DNA from: Arcobacter ellisii
GTDB lineage: Bacteria; Campylobacterota; Campylobacteria; Campylobacterales; Arcobacteraceae
DNA: 64,000 nt
Direction of reading: 5' to 3'
Assembly: GCF_003544915.1 (NCBI RefSeq)
Contig: NZ_CP032097.1
Location: forward strand, 186,001-250,000
The position numbers were made by a program, and so were the translations under genes. The notes under the pieces are model-generated. The model saw only the letters and a program-made list of their open reading frames with translations, was not told the DNA's origin and ran no database searches. The stretch's first letter is position 1; each line of letters starts with the position of its first letter. Of this stretch, positions 27,001 through 36,542 are shown piece after piece.

Positions 27001-28051
27001 CGATGAGTTTAGATTGATGATCAGCAATAAGAGGATCAATTACTTCATCAAATAAACCATCATTCATGATGTAATCAAGTCTATAAAGAGTCAAGTTAAT
27101 TCTATGATCACTGATTCTGTTTTGTGGATAATTATAAGTTCTGATTCTTCCACTTCTATCACCAGTTCCTACTTGCTCTTTTCTTGTAGCACCTTCTGCT
27201 TCCATTTTCTTTTGCATCTCAATTTCATAAAGTTTAGCTTTTAAAACTTTCATAGCTCTATCTTTATTTTTATGTTGAGATTTTTGGTCTTGATTAGTTA
27301 CTACAATTCCAGATGGAATATGAGTGATTCTAACAGCCGAGTCTGTAGTATTTACAGATTGACCACCATTTCCACTGGCTCTCATAACATCAATTTTTAA
27401 ATCATTAGGATCAATTTCAACTTCAACATCATCAACTTCAGGCATAACTGCAACTGTAATTGCCGATGTATGAACTCTTCCTTGTGATTCAGTTGCAGGA
27501 ACTCTTTGAACTCTATGTGTACCACCTTCAAATTTTAATTTTGAATAAACATGGTCACCTTTTACTAGAATTACAATTTCCTTGTATCCACCTGATTCAC
27601 TCTCGCTTGAGCTCATTATTTCAACTTTCCAACCATTGTTTTCTGCATATCTTAAATAACCTCTAAATAGGTCACCTACAAATATCGCAGCTTCATCCCC
27701 ACCTGTACCAGCTCTTAATTCCAAATAGATGTTTTTATCATCATTTGGATCTTTTGGAATCATTAAAAACTTAATCTCATCTTCAAGTATAGGTTTTCTT
27801 TGTTCCAATTCTTTAAGTTCTTCTTTTGCTAAATCTCCAAGTTCTGGATCATCTAACATAAGTTTATTTTCGTCAATATCGTCAAGAACTTTTATATACT
27901 CTTTTGCTTTATTAACTATAGGTTGGATGCTTGACTGTTCTTTTGAAAGTTCAGTCATTCTTTTTATATCATTTGTAATATCAGGAGCCATCAATAAATT
28001 ATTGATTTCTTCATGCCTATTAATAAATGGTTGTAGTCTGTTTTTTAACAT
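26984..28051 (-). CDS. prfA: Peptide chain release factor 1
   Basis: A 355-residue release factor with the GGQ loop ([21 protein letters not shown]) that triggers peptidyl-tRNA hydrolysis. The codon-recognition region has the PAT-type tripeptide of RF1 ([10 protein letters not shown]). It follows rpsT by 24 nt. Confidence 0.97.
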   Translation of the reverse strand: MLKNRLQPFINRHEEINNLLMAPDITNDIKRMTELSKEQSSIQPIVNKAKEYIKVLDDIDENKLMLDDPELGDLAKEELKELEQRKPILEDEIKFLMIPKDPNDDKNIYLELRAGTGGDEAAIFVGDLFRGYLRYAENNGWKVEIMSSSESESGGYKEIVILVKGDHVYSKLKFEGGTHRVQRVPATESQGRVHTSAITVAVMPEVDDVEVEIDPNDLKIDVMRASGNGGQSVNTTDSAVRITHIPSGIVVTNQDQKSQHKNKDRAMKVLKAKLYEIEMQKKMEAEGATRKEQVGTGDRSGRIRTYNYPQNRISDHRINLTLYRLDYIMNDGLFDEVIDPLIADHQSKLIEANGL

Positions 28052-28075
28052 ATATATTTTTTAAATTATTTCAAA

Positions 28076-28336
28076 TTATATAGCGTTAACTTTTACTTGT
28101 AATCTACCAACTCTTCTTGCAGCTGTACCTTTTTTTAGAATACCTTTAGAAACGCAGTGGTGTAAGTATTTGTTTGCTGCTTTCATAGCTTCAACGGCTT
28201 TTTCTTTATCAGCACCTTCAATTGCTGCTAATACATTTTTTGTTACATTTTTAATTCTAGTTTTGTAGAATCTATTTCTTTCAGTTTTGATTTTCGTTTG
28301 TCTAGCTCTTTTTTCGCAAGATTTGTGATTTGCCAT
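28076..28336 (-). CDS. rpsT: 30S ribosomal protein S20
   Basis: An 86-residue, lysine/arginine-rich helical protein starting [21 protein letters not shown] and ending with [15 protein letters not shown], typical of S20. It is cotranscribed with prfA and divergent from glmM across 83 nt. Confidence 0.97.
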   Translation of the reverse strand: MANHKSCEKRARQTKIKTERNRFYKTRIKNVTKNVLAAIEGADKEKAVEAMKAANKYLHHCVSKGILKKGTAARRVGRLQVKVNAI

Positions 28337-28419
28337 TTTTTTTAACCTCTTTGTAAAAATTTTAAGGGTAGAATATTACCTAAAGTAACTTAAAAAAAGT
28401 TTAATTTTAGGAAGGTTTA

Positions 28420-29754
28420 ATGAAACTATTCGGAACTGACGGTGTTAGAGGGAAAGCTGGCGATTTTCTAGATGCAATTACAGTATTAAAATTGGCAAAG
28501 GCTGCAGGTATCTATTTTAGAAAACATTCTACAACAAAAAAAATACTTGTAGGAAAAGATACAAGAAGAAGTGGTTATATGATTGAAAATGCACTTGTAA
28601 GTGGATTAACTGCTGTTGGTTATGATGTAATTCAAATTGGACCAATGCCAACACCTGCAATTGCATATTTAACTGAAAGTATGAGATGTGATGCTGGAAT
28701 TATGATAAGTGCATCTCACAATCCTTTTGAAGATAATGGTATTAAATTTTTTGATAATCATGGTGATAAATTAAGTGTTGCAGCTGAAGAAGAGATAGAA
28801 AAAATATTTAGCGATGTTGAGTTAATGACAAATGAACAAGTAACAGGTAAAGAAATTGGTTCATCAAAAAGAATTGATGATGTTATTGGAAGATATATTG
28901 TTTCAATTAAAAGTTCTTTTCCTAAAGATTTAACTCTAAAAGGTCTTAGAATTGTTCTTGATTGTGCAAATGGAGCAGCTTATAAAGTTGGACCTACGAT
29001 TTTAGAAGAGTTAGGTGCTGATGTAATAACAATTAATAATAAACCAAATGGATTTAATATAAATGATAATTGTGGTGCAATGCATCCTGAAACAGTTGCA
29101 AAATTAGTAAAAGAGTATAGAGCTGACATTGGACTTGCACTTGATGGAGATGCTGATAGATTAGTAGTTGTTGATGAAAATGGTGAAATAGTTGATGGTG
29201 ATAAATTAATAGGTGCACTTTGTGTTTATCTAAAAAATGAAGATTTATTAGAAGGTAATGGTTGTGTTGCAACTGTTATGTCAAATAAAGCTTTAGAAGA
29301 TTATTTAAGTAATCACAAAATAAAACTATTTAGATCTAATGTTGGAGATAAATATGTTTTAGAAGTAATGAAAGAAAAAAATATAAACTTTGGTGGTGAA
29401 CAAAGTGGACATATTATTTTTTCTGATGTTGCAAAAACAGGAGATGGACTAGCATCAGCTTTACAAGTTTTAGCCTTGATTATTAAATCAGGAAAAAAAG
29501 CAAGTGAAGTTTTAAATCCTTTTGAATTATATCCTCAAATTTTACACAATATGAAAGTTAGTGAAAAAATACCATTAAATGAAATTAAAGGTTTAGATGA
29601 ACTTTTAAAACCTTTAAGAGATAAAGGTTTAAGAGATTTGATTAGATACTCTGGAACTGAAAATAAAATTAGACTTCTTTTAGAAGGTAAAAATAAAAAA
29701 GATGTTGAAGATGGAATACAAACTTTAATATCATTTTTTAAAAAAGCATTATGA
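28420..29754 (+). CDS. glmM: Phosphoglucosamine mutase
   Basis: A 444-residue alpha-D-phosphohexomutase. The active-site serine lies in [12 protein letters not shown], the metal loop is DGDADR, the sugar-binding loop is GGEQSGH, and the phosphate-binding loop is [10 protein letters not shown]. It makes glucosamine-1-phosphate for peptidoglycan and LPS precursors. It overlaps lspA by 4 nt. Confidence 0.96.
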   Translation: MKLFGTDGVRGKAGDFLDAITVLKLAKAAGIYFRKHSTTKKILVGKDTRRSGYMIENALVSGLTAVGYDVIQIGPMPTPAIAYLTESMRCDAGIMISASHNPFEDNGIKFFDNHGDKLSVAAEEEIEKIFSDVELMTNEQVTGKEIGSSKRIDDVIGRYIVSIKSSFPKDLTLKGLRIVLDCANGAAYKVGPTILEELGADVITINNKPNGFNINDNCGAMHPETVAKLVKEYRADIGLALDGDADRLVVVDENGEIVDGDKLIGALCVYLKNEDLLEGNGCVATVMSNKALEDYLSNHKIKLFRSNVGDKYVLEVMKEKNINFGGEQSGHIIFSDVAKTGDGLASALQVLALIIKSGKKASEVLNPFELYPQILHNMKVSEKIPLNEIKGLDELLKPLRDKGLRDLIRYSGTENKIRLLLEGKNKKDVEDGIQTLISFFKKAL

Positions 29755-30218
29755 AAAAAGAGTTAAAAATTGCAGCAACTATATTTGTAGTTGTATTTAT
29801 AATAGACCAAGTTGTTAAATATGGTTTTGCAAATTTAGGTTGGGATGTTGATGGTCCATATATGTCTTTAAAATTGGCATATAATTATGGAGTGGCATTT
29901 TCTATGTTCTCTTTTTTAGAACATTATTTAAAATATATTCAATTGGTAATAGTTTTAATTGCAACTATTTATTTATTTATGAACAAAACGGTTTTTAAAG
30001 AGTATTATTTACCAATAGCACTACTTTTTGCAGGTGGATTATCAAATATACTTGATAGGTTTACCTATGGTGGAGTAGTTGATTATTTTTATTGGCATTA
30101 TGGATTTGAATTTGCAATTTTTAATTTTGCAGATGTAATGATTGATTTAGGTGTAGTGATAATAATTTATAAACAAATTAAACAATCAAGAGAAGAAAAG
30201 AAGAAAAATGGGATTTAA
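29751..30218 (+). CDS. lspA: Lipoprotein signal peptidase
   Basis: A 155-residue membrane aspartyl protease with four helices. The catalytic region is visible as [22 protein letters not shown] and [15 protein letters not shown], each giving one catalytic Asp. It cleaves prolipoproteins such as the lipobox proteins encoded elsewhere in this window. It is cotranscribed with glmM. Confidence 0.96.
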   Translation: MKKELKIAATIFVVVFIIDQVVKYGFANLGWDVDGPYMSLKLAYNYGVAFSMFSFLEHYLKYIQLVIVLIATIYLFMNKTVFKEYYLPIALLFAGGLSNILDRFTYGGVVDYFYWHYGFEFAIFNFADVMIDLGVVIIIYKQIKQSREEKKKNGI

Positions 30219-30288
30219 TACTAGATTTGTAGCTTAAAATAAATTTAGATATAATCCAACAAATTTTAGAAAATAGCAGGAATATTTT

Positions 30289-31569
30289 ATGGGTCAAACG
30301 ATAACAGAAAAAATTTTTAGTGAACACGTAGGTAAAAAAGTTTATGCAGGAGAAATCGTAAGAAGTCCAATTGATATGGTAATTGGAAATGATATTACAA
30401 CTCCTATTTCAATTAGAGCTTTTGAAGATGGTGGTTTTGAAAAACTTGCTAATCCAGATGGTTTTGCAATTGTTTTAGACCACTTTATCCCAGCAAAAGA
30501 TATAGCAAGTGCAAATCAAGCAAAAATCTCAAGAGATTTTGCAATGAAACACAACTTAAAGAATTTCTTTGATGAAAAAGATATGGGAATTGAACATGCA
30601 CTTTTACCTGAAAAAGGTTTAGTAATTCCAGGTGATGTAATTATTGGTGCAGATTCACATACATGTACTCATGGTGCTTTAGGAGCATTTTCAACAGGTA
30701 TGGGAAGTACTGATATTTCTTTTGGAATGATTACAGGTGGTAACTGGTTTAAAGTTCCTGAATCAATCAAAGTAGTGTTCAAAGGAAAACCAGCACCATT
30801 TGTAACTGGTAAAGATTTAATTTTAGAAATTATTAGAATTTTAGGTGTTGATGGAGCTTTATACAAAGCTTTAGAATTCACTGGTGATACAATTCAATAT
30901 TTATCAATGGATGATAGATTCTCTTTATGTAACATGGCTATTGAAGCAGGTGCTAAAAATGGTATTGTTGCTTATGATGAAATAACAAAAGAGTTTTTAG
31001 ATAAAGTAAGTGCTGCTAATGGTGGATTAAGAGCTGAGCCAAAAATTCATTATAGTGATGAAGATGCAAACTATTGTCAAGTAATTGAAATAGATGTTGC
31101 TAAATTAGAACCAGTAATTGCATATCCATTTTTACCATCAAATGGTCACTCAGTTTCTCAAGCTGTAAGTGATAATATAAGAGTTGACCAAGTATTTATA
31201 GGTTCATGTACAAATGGAAGATTAAGTGACTTTAAAATGGCTGCTGAAATTTTAGCAGGTAAAAAAGTTGCACGTCACGTAAGACTTATCTTAACTCCTG
31301 GAACTCAAAAAATTCTTAGAGAAGCAACAAAATTAGGTTACATTGATACTTTAGTTGATGCTGGTGCAGTTGTATCAAATCCTACATGTGGAGCATGTTT
31401 AGGTGGTTATATGGGAATTTTAGGGGATGGAGAAGTTTGTATTTCTACAACTAATAGAAACTTTGTTGGAAGAATGGGAAGTAGAAGTTCAAAAATCTAT
31501 TTAGCAAATAGTGCTGTTGCAGCAGCATCTGCAATTTCTGGATATATTACAGACCCAAGAAGTTTATAA
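30289..31569 (+). CDS. leuC: 3-isopropylmalate dehydratase large subunit
   Basis: A 426-residue aconitase-family protein of the shorter (archaeal/LeuC2-like) type. The [4Fe-4S] ligands are in SHTCTHG, FIGSCTNG and NPTCGACLGG. It isomerises isopropylmalate in leucine synthesis. No small subunit (leuD) gene is next to it, so the partner must be encoded elsewhere. It shares one base with mobA. Confidence 0.92.
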   Translation: MGQTITEKIFSEHVGKKVYAGEIVRSPIDMVIGNDITTPISIRAFEDGGFEKLANPDGFAIVLDHFIPAKDIASANQAKISRDFAMKHNLKNFFDEKDMGIEHALLPEKGLVIPGDVIIGADSHTCTHGALGAFSTGMGSTDISFGMITGGNWFKVPESIKVVFKGKPAPFVTGKDLILEIIRILGVDGALYKALEFTGDTIQYLSMDDRFSLCNMAIEAGAKNGIVAYDEITKEFLDKVSAANGGLRAEPKIHYSDEDANYCQVIEIDVAKLEPVIAYPFLPSNGHSVSQAVSDNIRVDQVFIGSCTNGRLSDFKMAAEILAGKKVARHVRLILTPGTQKILREATKLGYIDTLVDAGAVVSNPTCGACLGGYMGILGDGEVCISTTNRNFVGRMGSRSSKIYLANSAVAAASAISGYITDPRSL

Positions 31570-32171
31570 TGAATATATTTCCATTTGAAATACCTTGTGT
31601 AATTTTAAGTGGAGGTAAAAGCTCACGAATGGGAGAAGATAAATCTCTTCTTCCATTTCTTAATAATGATTCAATAATAAAATATCAATACCAAAGATTA
31701 AAACCTTATTTTAAAGATATTTATATCTCTTCTAAAACTAATAAATTTGATTTTATTGATGAAAAAAGTCTTATTTTAGATGAAAATAAAGATATTTATT
31801 CTCCTATCCTTGCATTAAATACAATTTTTAAAAAATTAAATAATCAAAAAGTTTTTATAATAACAGTTGATACTCCTTTTGTAACAACAGAATCAATAAA
31901 AAAAATTATTGATGAATCAGCTGATGTTGATATTTGTATTGCGCAAACTGAAAAAACTCATAATTTATGTGGAGTTTTTTCTTCAAATATAAATTCAACA
32001 ATTAAAACAATGATTGAAACAGATATTCACAAAATATTCTATCTAATTAAAAATAATAAGCATAAAATTATAACTTTTACTAATAATAATGAGTTTATGA
32101 ATATAAATAATAAAAATGAATATAACGATGCATTGGTGTATATAAGTAATATTTATAATACTTATAAATAA
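31569..32171 (+). CDS. mobA: Molybdenum cofactor guanylyltransferase
   Basis: A 200-residue nucleotidyltransferase with the LSGGKSSRMGEDKSLLPF signature that binds GTP, and TVDTPFV as the metal-binding region. It attaches GMP to molybdopterin for enzymes of the DMSO-reductase family. It starts on the last base of leuC, so the two are coupled although unrelated in pathway. Confidence 0.92.
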   Translation: MNIFPFEIPCVILSGGKSSRMGEDKSLLPFLNNDSIIKYQYQRLKPYFKDIYISSKTNKFDFIDEKSLILDENKDIYSPILALNTIFKKLNNQKVFIITVDTPFVTTESIKKIIDESADVDICIAQTEKTHNLCGVFSSNINSTIKTMIETDIHKIFYLIKNNKHKIITFTNNNEFMNINNKNEYNDALVYISNIYNTYK

Positions 32172-32205
32172 GAATCTGCAATTTATAAGTATCTTATTAT
32201 TTCTT
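32158..32205 (+). terminator. Terminator of leuC-mobA
   Basis: A perfect 12-bp inverted repeat (ATACTTATAAAT / ATTTATAAGTAT) with an 11-nt loop overlaps the mobA stop and is followed by a T-rich tail. Confidence 0.65.
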
Positions 32206-32251
32206 TTTTGTTATCCTAGTAATATATTTTTTTATAAAAAAAGGAAACAAA

Positions 32252-33718
32252 ATGGCTAAAAATGAACTTGAAGAAGCATTAGAGCTAGTCGATTCAGAAA
32301 TTAAAAAAGCAGGAATTTCAAGAAGGGATGCTTTTAAATTAGCAGGACTTGGAAGTGCTGCTTTTTTAATGGGTGGAAGTGAAGCAGAAGCTAATACAGA
32401 AGCAAAAGCTAGTGAAGCAACTGGGAAAATTGTTATTGTTGGTGGAGGATTAGCAGGTATTTCAACTGCAGCAAGATTAGTAAATACTTTATCAAATCCT
32501 GATATCACAATTATTGAACCAAACCCAAAATCAGTTGCTTATCAACCAGGAACTACTTTAATCGCTTCTGGTGTTTATAAAAGAGAAGATGTTGATTACG
32601 ATACAAAAGATTTCTTACCAAAAGGTGTAACTTTATTAAAAGATAGAGCTGTAGATTTTAATCCTGAAGCAAATAAAATTGAATTAGAATCAGGTGAAAC
32701 ATTGACATATGACTTTTTAATTGTTGCAGCTGGATTAGCATTAGATTATGGTGCTATTAAAGGATTTGAAGAAATAGGTGATGCATATAGTGCAGGTGAT
32801 GCTTCAAAAATTTTAAAAGTATTTGGAGATACAGGAATTACATCTGTTTATAATATAGATTCTGCTGTTGCTATGTGGGAACAAATGCAAAAATTTATAC
32901 AAAAAGCTAAAGATGGACAAAAAGTAAAAGGTGTATTTACAGACCCAAATACTGCAATAAAATGTGGTGGAGCACCTAAAAAAGTTATGTATTTAACAAA
33001 TGCTAGATTAAATGAAGCAAAAGCTAGAGCAAATGCTGAATTAACTTTTTATGCAGATAGTGGAAAATTATTTGGTGTAAAAGAGTATGCTGATGCAATT
33101 GAAAAACAATTTATTGCAAGAGATATGAAATGGAATTTTAACCACAATTTAGTTGGTGTAGATATTTCTAAAAAAATTGCTATATTTGACAAACATTGGC
33201 AAGAAAAAGGTGCATATGATAAAGATTTAGAAGAGTATGAAATGGTAACTAAACACCAAAATGTAGAAGTACCATTTGATTTCTTACATGTAACTCCTCC
33301 ACAAAAAGCTCCTGATGAAATTGGAAAATCTGCAATTGGTTCAGCAAAAGGTTGGGTACCAGTTGATAAAGAAACATTACAACACGTAAAATATAAAAAT
33401 ATCTTCTCATTAGGTGATATTGCAGCTGTTCCTATGGGAAAAACAGGTGGAACAGTTAGAAAACAATATAAAGTTTTAGTTGACAATTTAGTTTCTGTTA
33501 TGGAAGGTAAAGAACCAACAGCAAAATTTGCTGGATATACAGTTTGTCCATTAATTACTGATATTGGAAAAGTTATGCTTGCAGAATTTGATTGGACAGC
33601 AAAACCAACTCCATCATTCCCTCTTGACCCAACTCAAGAAAGATATATTTGGTGGTTATTAAAAGTTTATTTATTAAAACCAATGACTCAATATGGTATG
33701 TTAAGCGGAAAAGCGTAA
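32252..33718 (+). CDS. sqr: Sulfide:quinone oxidoreductase-like flavoprotein
   Basis: A 488-residue FAD protein with a twin-arginine-type leader (SRRDAFKLAG, Arg24-Arg25), so it is probably exported folded to the periplasmic side. The dinucleotide fold is IVIVGGGLAGISTAARL. Two conserved cysteines typical of SQR are present: Cys238 (IKCGGAPKK) and Cys432 (GYTVCPLIT). The C-terminus is amphipathic (about 460-488), as in SQRs that dock on the membrane. It oxidises sulfide and passes electrons to quinone. A related flavocytochrome c function cannot be excluded. A small membrane protein and a triple-rhodanese protein follow in the same operon. Confidence 0.85.
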   Translation: MAKNELEEALELVDSEIKKAGISRRDAFKLAGLGSAAFLMGGSEAEANTEAKASEATGKIVIVGGGLAGISTAARLVNTLSNPDITIIEPNPKSVAYQPGTTLIASGVYKREDVDYDTKDFLPKGVTLLKDRAVDFNPEANKIELESGETLTYDFLIVAAGLALDYGAIKGFEEIGDAYSAGDASKILKVFGDTGITSVYNIDSAVAMWEQMQKFIQKAKDGQKVKGVFTDPNTAIKCGGAPKKVMYLTNARLNEAKARANAELTFYADSGKLFGVKEYADAIEKQFIARDMKWNFNHNLVGVDISKKIAIFDKHWQEKGAYDKDLEEYEMVTKHQNVEVPFDFLHVTPPQKAPDEIGKSAIGSAKGWVPVDKETLQHVKYKNIFSLGDIAAVPMGKTGGTVRKQYKVLVDNLVSVMEGKEPTAKFAGYTVCPLITDIGKVMLAEFDWTAKPTPSFPLDPTQERYIWWLLKVYLLKPMTQYGMLSGKA

Positions 33719-33727
33719 GGTTAATTT

Positions 33728-33970
33728 TTGAAAAAAGAGTTAACAATTTTTTTAATCATTCTTATAGTTTTAACTATAGGAATGCATTATAAAGAGTTTC
33801 TAAATCATCCATTGGAACAGATAACTAATTTACCAAATTCAGGAGCTTATGGTTTAGGAGTTTTTCATCCTTTAATATTCTCATTTGTTATTTATATTAT
33901 AATTTTATTGCCTAGGTTAGTTTTCAAATTATTTAAAAGGAAGTCTAATGAAAAGAGTTTTAAAAAATAG
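33728..33970 (+). CDS. Small two-helix membrane protein in the sqr operon
   Basis: An 80-residue protein starting at TTG (33728), with AAGG 7 nt upstream. It has two hydrophobic helices (about 4-22 and 48-70), the ends facing the cytoplasm. It lies between sqr and the rhodanese gene, overlapping the latter by 23 nt. I do not recognise the family; a role in sulfur oxidation is inferred only from position. Confidence 0.6.
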   Translation: MKKELTIFLIILIVLTIGMHYKEFLNHPLEQITNLPNSGAYGLGVFHPLIFSFVIYIIILLPRLVFKLFKRKSNEKSFKK

Positions 33971-35138
33971 TGTTTTGATTTCATTTCTGTTATTTAACGG
34001 ATTTGTTTATTCACAAGAAGTAGAGAGTTTAAATAAACCAACAGAAGCTGTTTATGAATTAATTAAAAAATATAATCTTGAAGAGGTTGATTTTAATTAT
34101 GTTAAAAGTGCAATTGGTAATGGAAATAGAAATTCTGTAAGTTCTATTTTGATTGATGCAAGACCTGAAATAAAATATCAAAGAGGAACAATTCCTTCAA
34201 GTTTAAATATTCCTGATACTAATTTTGATGAGTATTATAATATTTTAAAAGATATTCCAAAGGATAAAGAGCTTATTGTTTATTGTGGTGGATATAACTG
34301 CACAAAAAGTCCAACTGTTGCTAAACTTTTAAGAGATAAAGGGCATAAAAATGTAAAAGTTTATTCTGCTGGTGAACCTGAATGGGCTAAAAAAAGTTAT
34401 TTAGAAATTGATACTTCAGTTGTGAAAGTTTATCAAGAAAATAATTCAGCTTTTATTGTAGATGCAAGACCTTATGTAAAATTTTTACAAGAGACAATTC
34501 CTGGAGCAATTTCAATTCCTGATACAGAATTAGATAAATTAATTGGAAGATTTCCTATTAATAAAAATGAAAAGATTGTAATTTTTTGTGGTGGATTTAG
34601 TTGTGAAAAATCTCATATTATTGCAAATAAACTAATCTCTTTAGATTATAAAGATGTTACTGTTTATGCAGGTGGACTTCCTGCTTGGAAAGAGAGTGGA
34701 CTTGGAACAACTGCAAATGCTAAAGTAAAAAAAGAAGAAAAAACTGAGAAAAAAGAGCAATTTAGCAAAAACGGAATGAAGCTTGGAGTTGATGAAGGAA
34801 GTGTTGATGGGGAATGGCTTAAAAAGTTGATTCTTGAGGACAAAGTACCTGAATTTATACAAATTGTTGATGTAACTGCACCAAATGAGTTTAAAAATGG
34901 TCATATAAAAGGTGCAATAAATATCGAAGCAGCAAAATTAACAGCTGAAGAGTTAATTAGTAAGTTACCAAAAGGAAAAACAATTATTTTTAATTGTACA
35001 GCAGGCGGTAGATCTATAGAAGCTTGGGCTAAATTAAAAGCTAAGAAATTTGATATTTCAGAGATTTATTATTTAGATGCAAATATTTCTTGCAAAGGTA
35101 ATGATTGTAAAATTGATGTAAATGAACCATTAGAATAA
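33948..35138 (+). CDS. Periplasmic triple-rhodanese sulfurtransferase
   Basis: A 396-residue secreted protein with a signal peptide of about 22 residues and three rhodanese domains (about 45-145, 150-250, 275-390). Active loops are YCGGYNCTKS, FCGGFSCEKS and FNCTAGGRS; each keeps the catalytic cysteine. A lysine/glutamate-rich linker (KVKKEEKTEKKEQ) separates domains 2 and 3. Located behind sqr, it probably accepts sulfane sulfur from sulfide oxidation. Confidence 0.85.
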   Translation: MKRVLKNSVLISFLLFNGFVYSQEVESLNKPTEAVYELIKKYNLEEVDFNYVKSAIGNGNRNSVSSILIDARPEIKYQRGTIPSSLNIPDTNFDEYYNILKDIPKDKELIVYCGGYNCTKSPTVAKLLRDKGHKNVKVYSAGEPEWAKKSYLEIDTSVVKVYQENNSAFIVDARPYVKFLQETIPGAISIPDTELDKLIGRFPINKNEKIVIFCGGFSCEKSHIIANKLISLDYKDVTVYAGGLPAWKESGLGTTANAKVKKEEKTEKKEQFSKNGMKLGVDEGSVDGEWLKKLILEDKVPEFIQIVDVTAPNEFKNGHIKGAINIEAAKLTAEELISKLPKGKTIIFNCTAGGRSIEAWAKLKAKKFDISEIYYLDANISCKGNDCKIDVNEPLE

Positions 35139-35160
35139 TTAGATTTATTTAGAGACATAA

Positions 35161-35198
35161 AAAAAGGGATAGAAGATTTCTTCTATCCCTTTTTATTT
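35161..35198. terminator. Bidirectional terminator between the rhodanese gene and rplT
   Basis: A perfect 16-bp inverted repeat (35161-35176 with 35179-35194, core AAAGGGATAGAAGA) with A and T tracts on both sides serves both convergent transcripts. Confidence 0.88.
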
Positions 35199-35212
35199 GT
35201 TTTGTTGCAAAT

Positions 35213-35569
35213 TTATTTTAGTGCAGCTTTAGCAGTAACTACTAATGATGCAAATGCAGCAGAATCATTCATAGCCATATCAGCTAAGATTTTTCTATCT
35301 AATTCTAAACCAGATAATTTTAATCCGTTCATGAATCTTGAGTAGTTAATATCATTTAATCTACAAGCTGCATTGATTCTTATAATCCATAATTTTCTAA
35401 TGTCTCTTTTTTTCTGTCTTCTATCTCTAAAAGCATAAACTAAAGATCTTTCTAATTGTTCTTTAGCTTTTCTAAAGTGTTTTCTTCTTCCACTGAAGAA
35501 ACCTCTAGCAGCTTTTAATACTTTTTTATGTCTTCTTCTTCTTACAACACCAGTTTTAACTCTAGGCAT
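35213..35569 (-). CDS. rplT: 50S ribosomal protein L20
   Basis: A 118-residue L20 with the conserved [19 protein letters not shown] start and [23 protein letters not shown]. It is the last gene of the thrS-infC-rpmI-rplT cluster. Confidence 0.98.
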   Translation of the reverse strand: MPRVKTGVVRRRRHKKVLKAARGFFSGRRKHFRKAKEQLERSLVYAFRDRRQKKRDIRKLWIIRINAACRLNDINYSRFMNGLKLSGLELDRKILADMAMNDSAAFASLVVTAKAALK

Positions 35570-35672
35570 ATATATTTCCTTTCTTTACCATTATTTTTAA
35601 TAAGGTGTCAGCATATGCTGAACTTATCCATCATTGATGGAGGGACAAAAAATTACTTAATATTTTAAGTAA

Positions 35673-35870
35673 TTACGCTTTACATAATGCTACAAGTATT
35701 CTTCCAGCATCTGTACTATGTACAGTTTTTGGTCCTCGTAGATTTCTTTTTCTTTTTTGAGTCATTTTAGTTAAGATATGGCTTCTGAAAGCAGAACCTC
35801 TTTTGATTGACCCGTTTTTCTTCACTTTAAATCTTTTTAAAGCGCCACTAACACTTTTCATTTTTGGCAT
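35673..35870 (-). CDS. rpmI: 50S ribosomal protein L35
   Basis: A 65-residue L35 ([20 protein letters not shown]...), the standard length. It precedes rplT by about 100 nt, which is an unusually long gap for this pair; the gap has a small TCAGCATATGCTGA palindrome (35607-35620). Confidence 0.97.
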   Translation of the reverse strand: MPKMKSVSGALKRFKVKKNGSIKRGSAFRSHILTKMTQKRKRNLRGPKTVHSTDAGRILVALCKA

Positions 35871-35980
35871 TTGAAGAATCCTCCTTATAAATTTGCATTT
35901 TCATTAAATTATGAAAAAGTTTTGGATTATACTTAAAAGTTGTTTAGTTTAAGTTTAAATAAATAAAAGTTTTTGGGAGA

Positions 35981-36001
35981 AGAAGAGAAAAAATCTCTTC
36001 T
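35981..36001 (-). terminator. Hairpin after infC (terminator or attenuator)
   Basis: An 8-bp stem AGAAGAGA / TCTCTTCT with a 5-nt A/T loop lies 14 nt after the infC stop. T-richness downstream is modest, so it may reduce rather than block transcription into rpmI-rplT. Confidence 0.4.
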
Positions 36002-36014
36002 TTATATTTGAGTT

Positions 36015-36542
36015 TTAGTCTTTTTTAGGAAGAACTAATAAGTTAACGTATCTTCCTTCAAGTTTTGGTTCTTTTTCCATAATTGCAATATCTTCAAGCA
36101 TTGGCCAGATTTTATTTAAAACTTCAATTCCTGATTGAGGATTAGCCATTTCTCTACCTTTTAGAAAAACTCTAAATTTTACATGGTTTCCTTCTTCTAA
36201 GAATTCTCTTGCATGTTTTACTTTATAATTAATGTCATTTTCTGCAATTTTAACTGAAAGTTTAATCTCTTTGATAACAATAACTTTTTGATTTTTTTTA
36301 GCTTCTTTTTTCTTTTTTTCTTGTTGGTATCTAAATTTACCATAATCCATAATTTTTGCAACTGGTGGTTTACCATCTGGAGCAACTAATACTAAATCTA
36401 AGCCCATTTCATCTGCAAGGTTTAATGCATCTTGTGTGCTTATAATTCCGTAGTTTGTTCCTTCATCACTTGTACATCTAACTTCTTTAGCTGTAATCAT
36501 TTCATTCATGATTACATCATCTTTTCTTTTGTCTTTACTCAA
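36015..36542 (-). CDS. infC: Translation initiation factor IF-3
   Basis: A 175-residue IF-3. The N-domain ends with the [20 protein letters not shown] linker and the C-domain carries KEIKLSVKI and [10 protein letters not shown]. The start is TTG at 36540-36542, overlapping the thrS stop (TTGA); this rare-type start is in keeping with infC autoregulation through non-ATG initiation. A later in-frame ATG (codon 12) would remove part of the conserved N-terminus. Confidence 0.95.
   Translation of the reverse strand: MSKDKRKDDVIMNEMITAKEVRCTSDEGTNYGIISTQDALNLADEMGLDLVLVAPDGKPPVAKIMDYGKFRYQQEKKKKEAKKNQKVIVIKEIKLSVKIAENDINYKVKHAREFLEEGNHVKFRVFLKGREMANPQSGIEVLNKIWPMLEDIAIMEKEPKLEGRYVNLLVLPKKD

Noticed and set aside
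27729-28064. Plus-strand ORF opposite prfA
   Set aside because: Serine-rich antisense shadow of the release factor gene.
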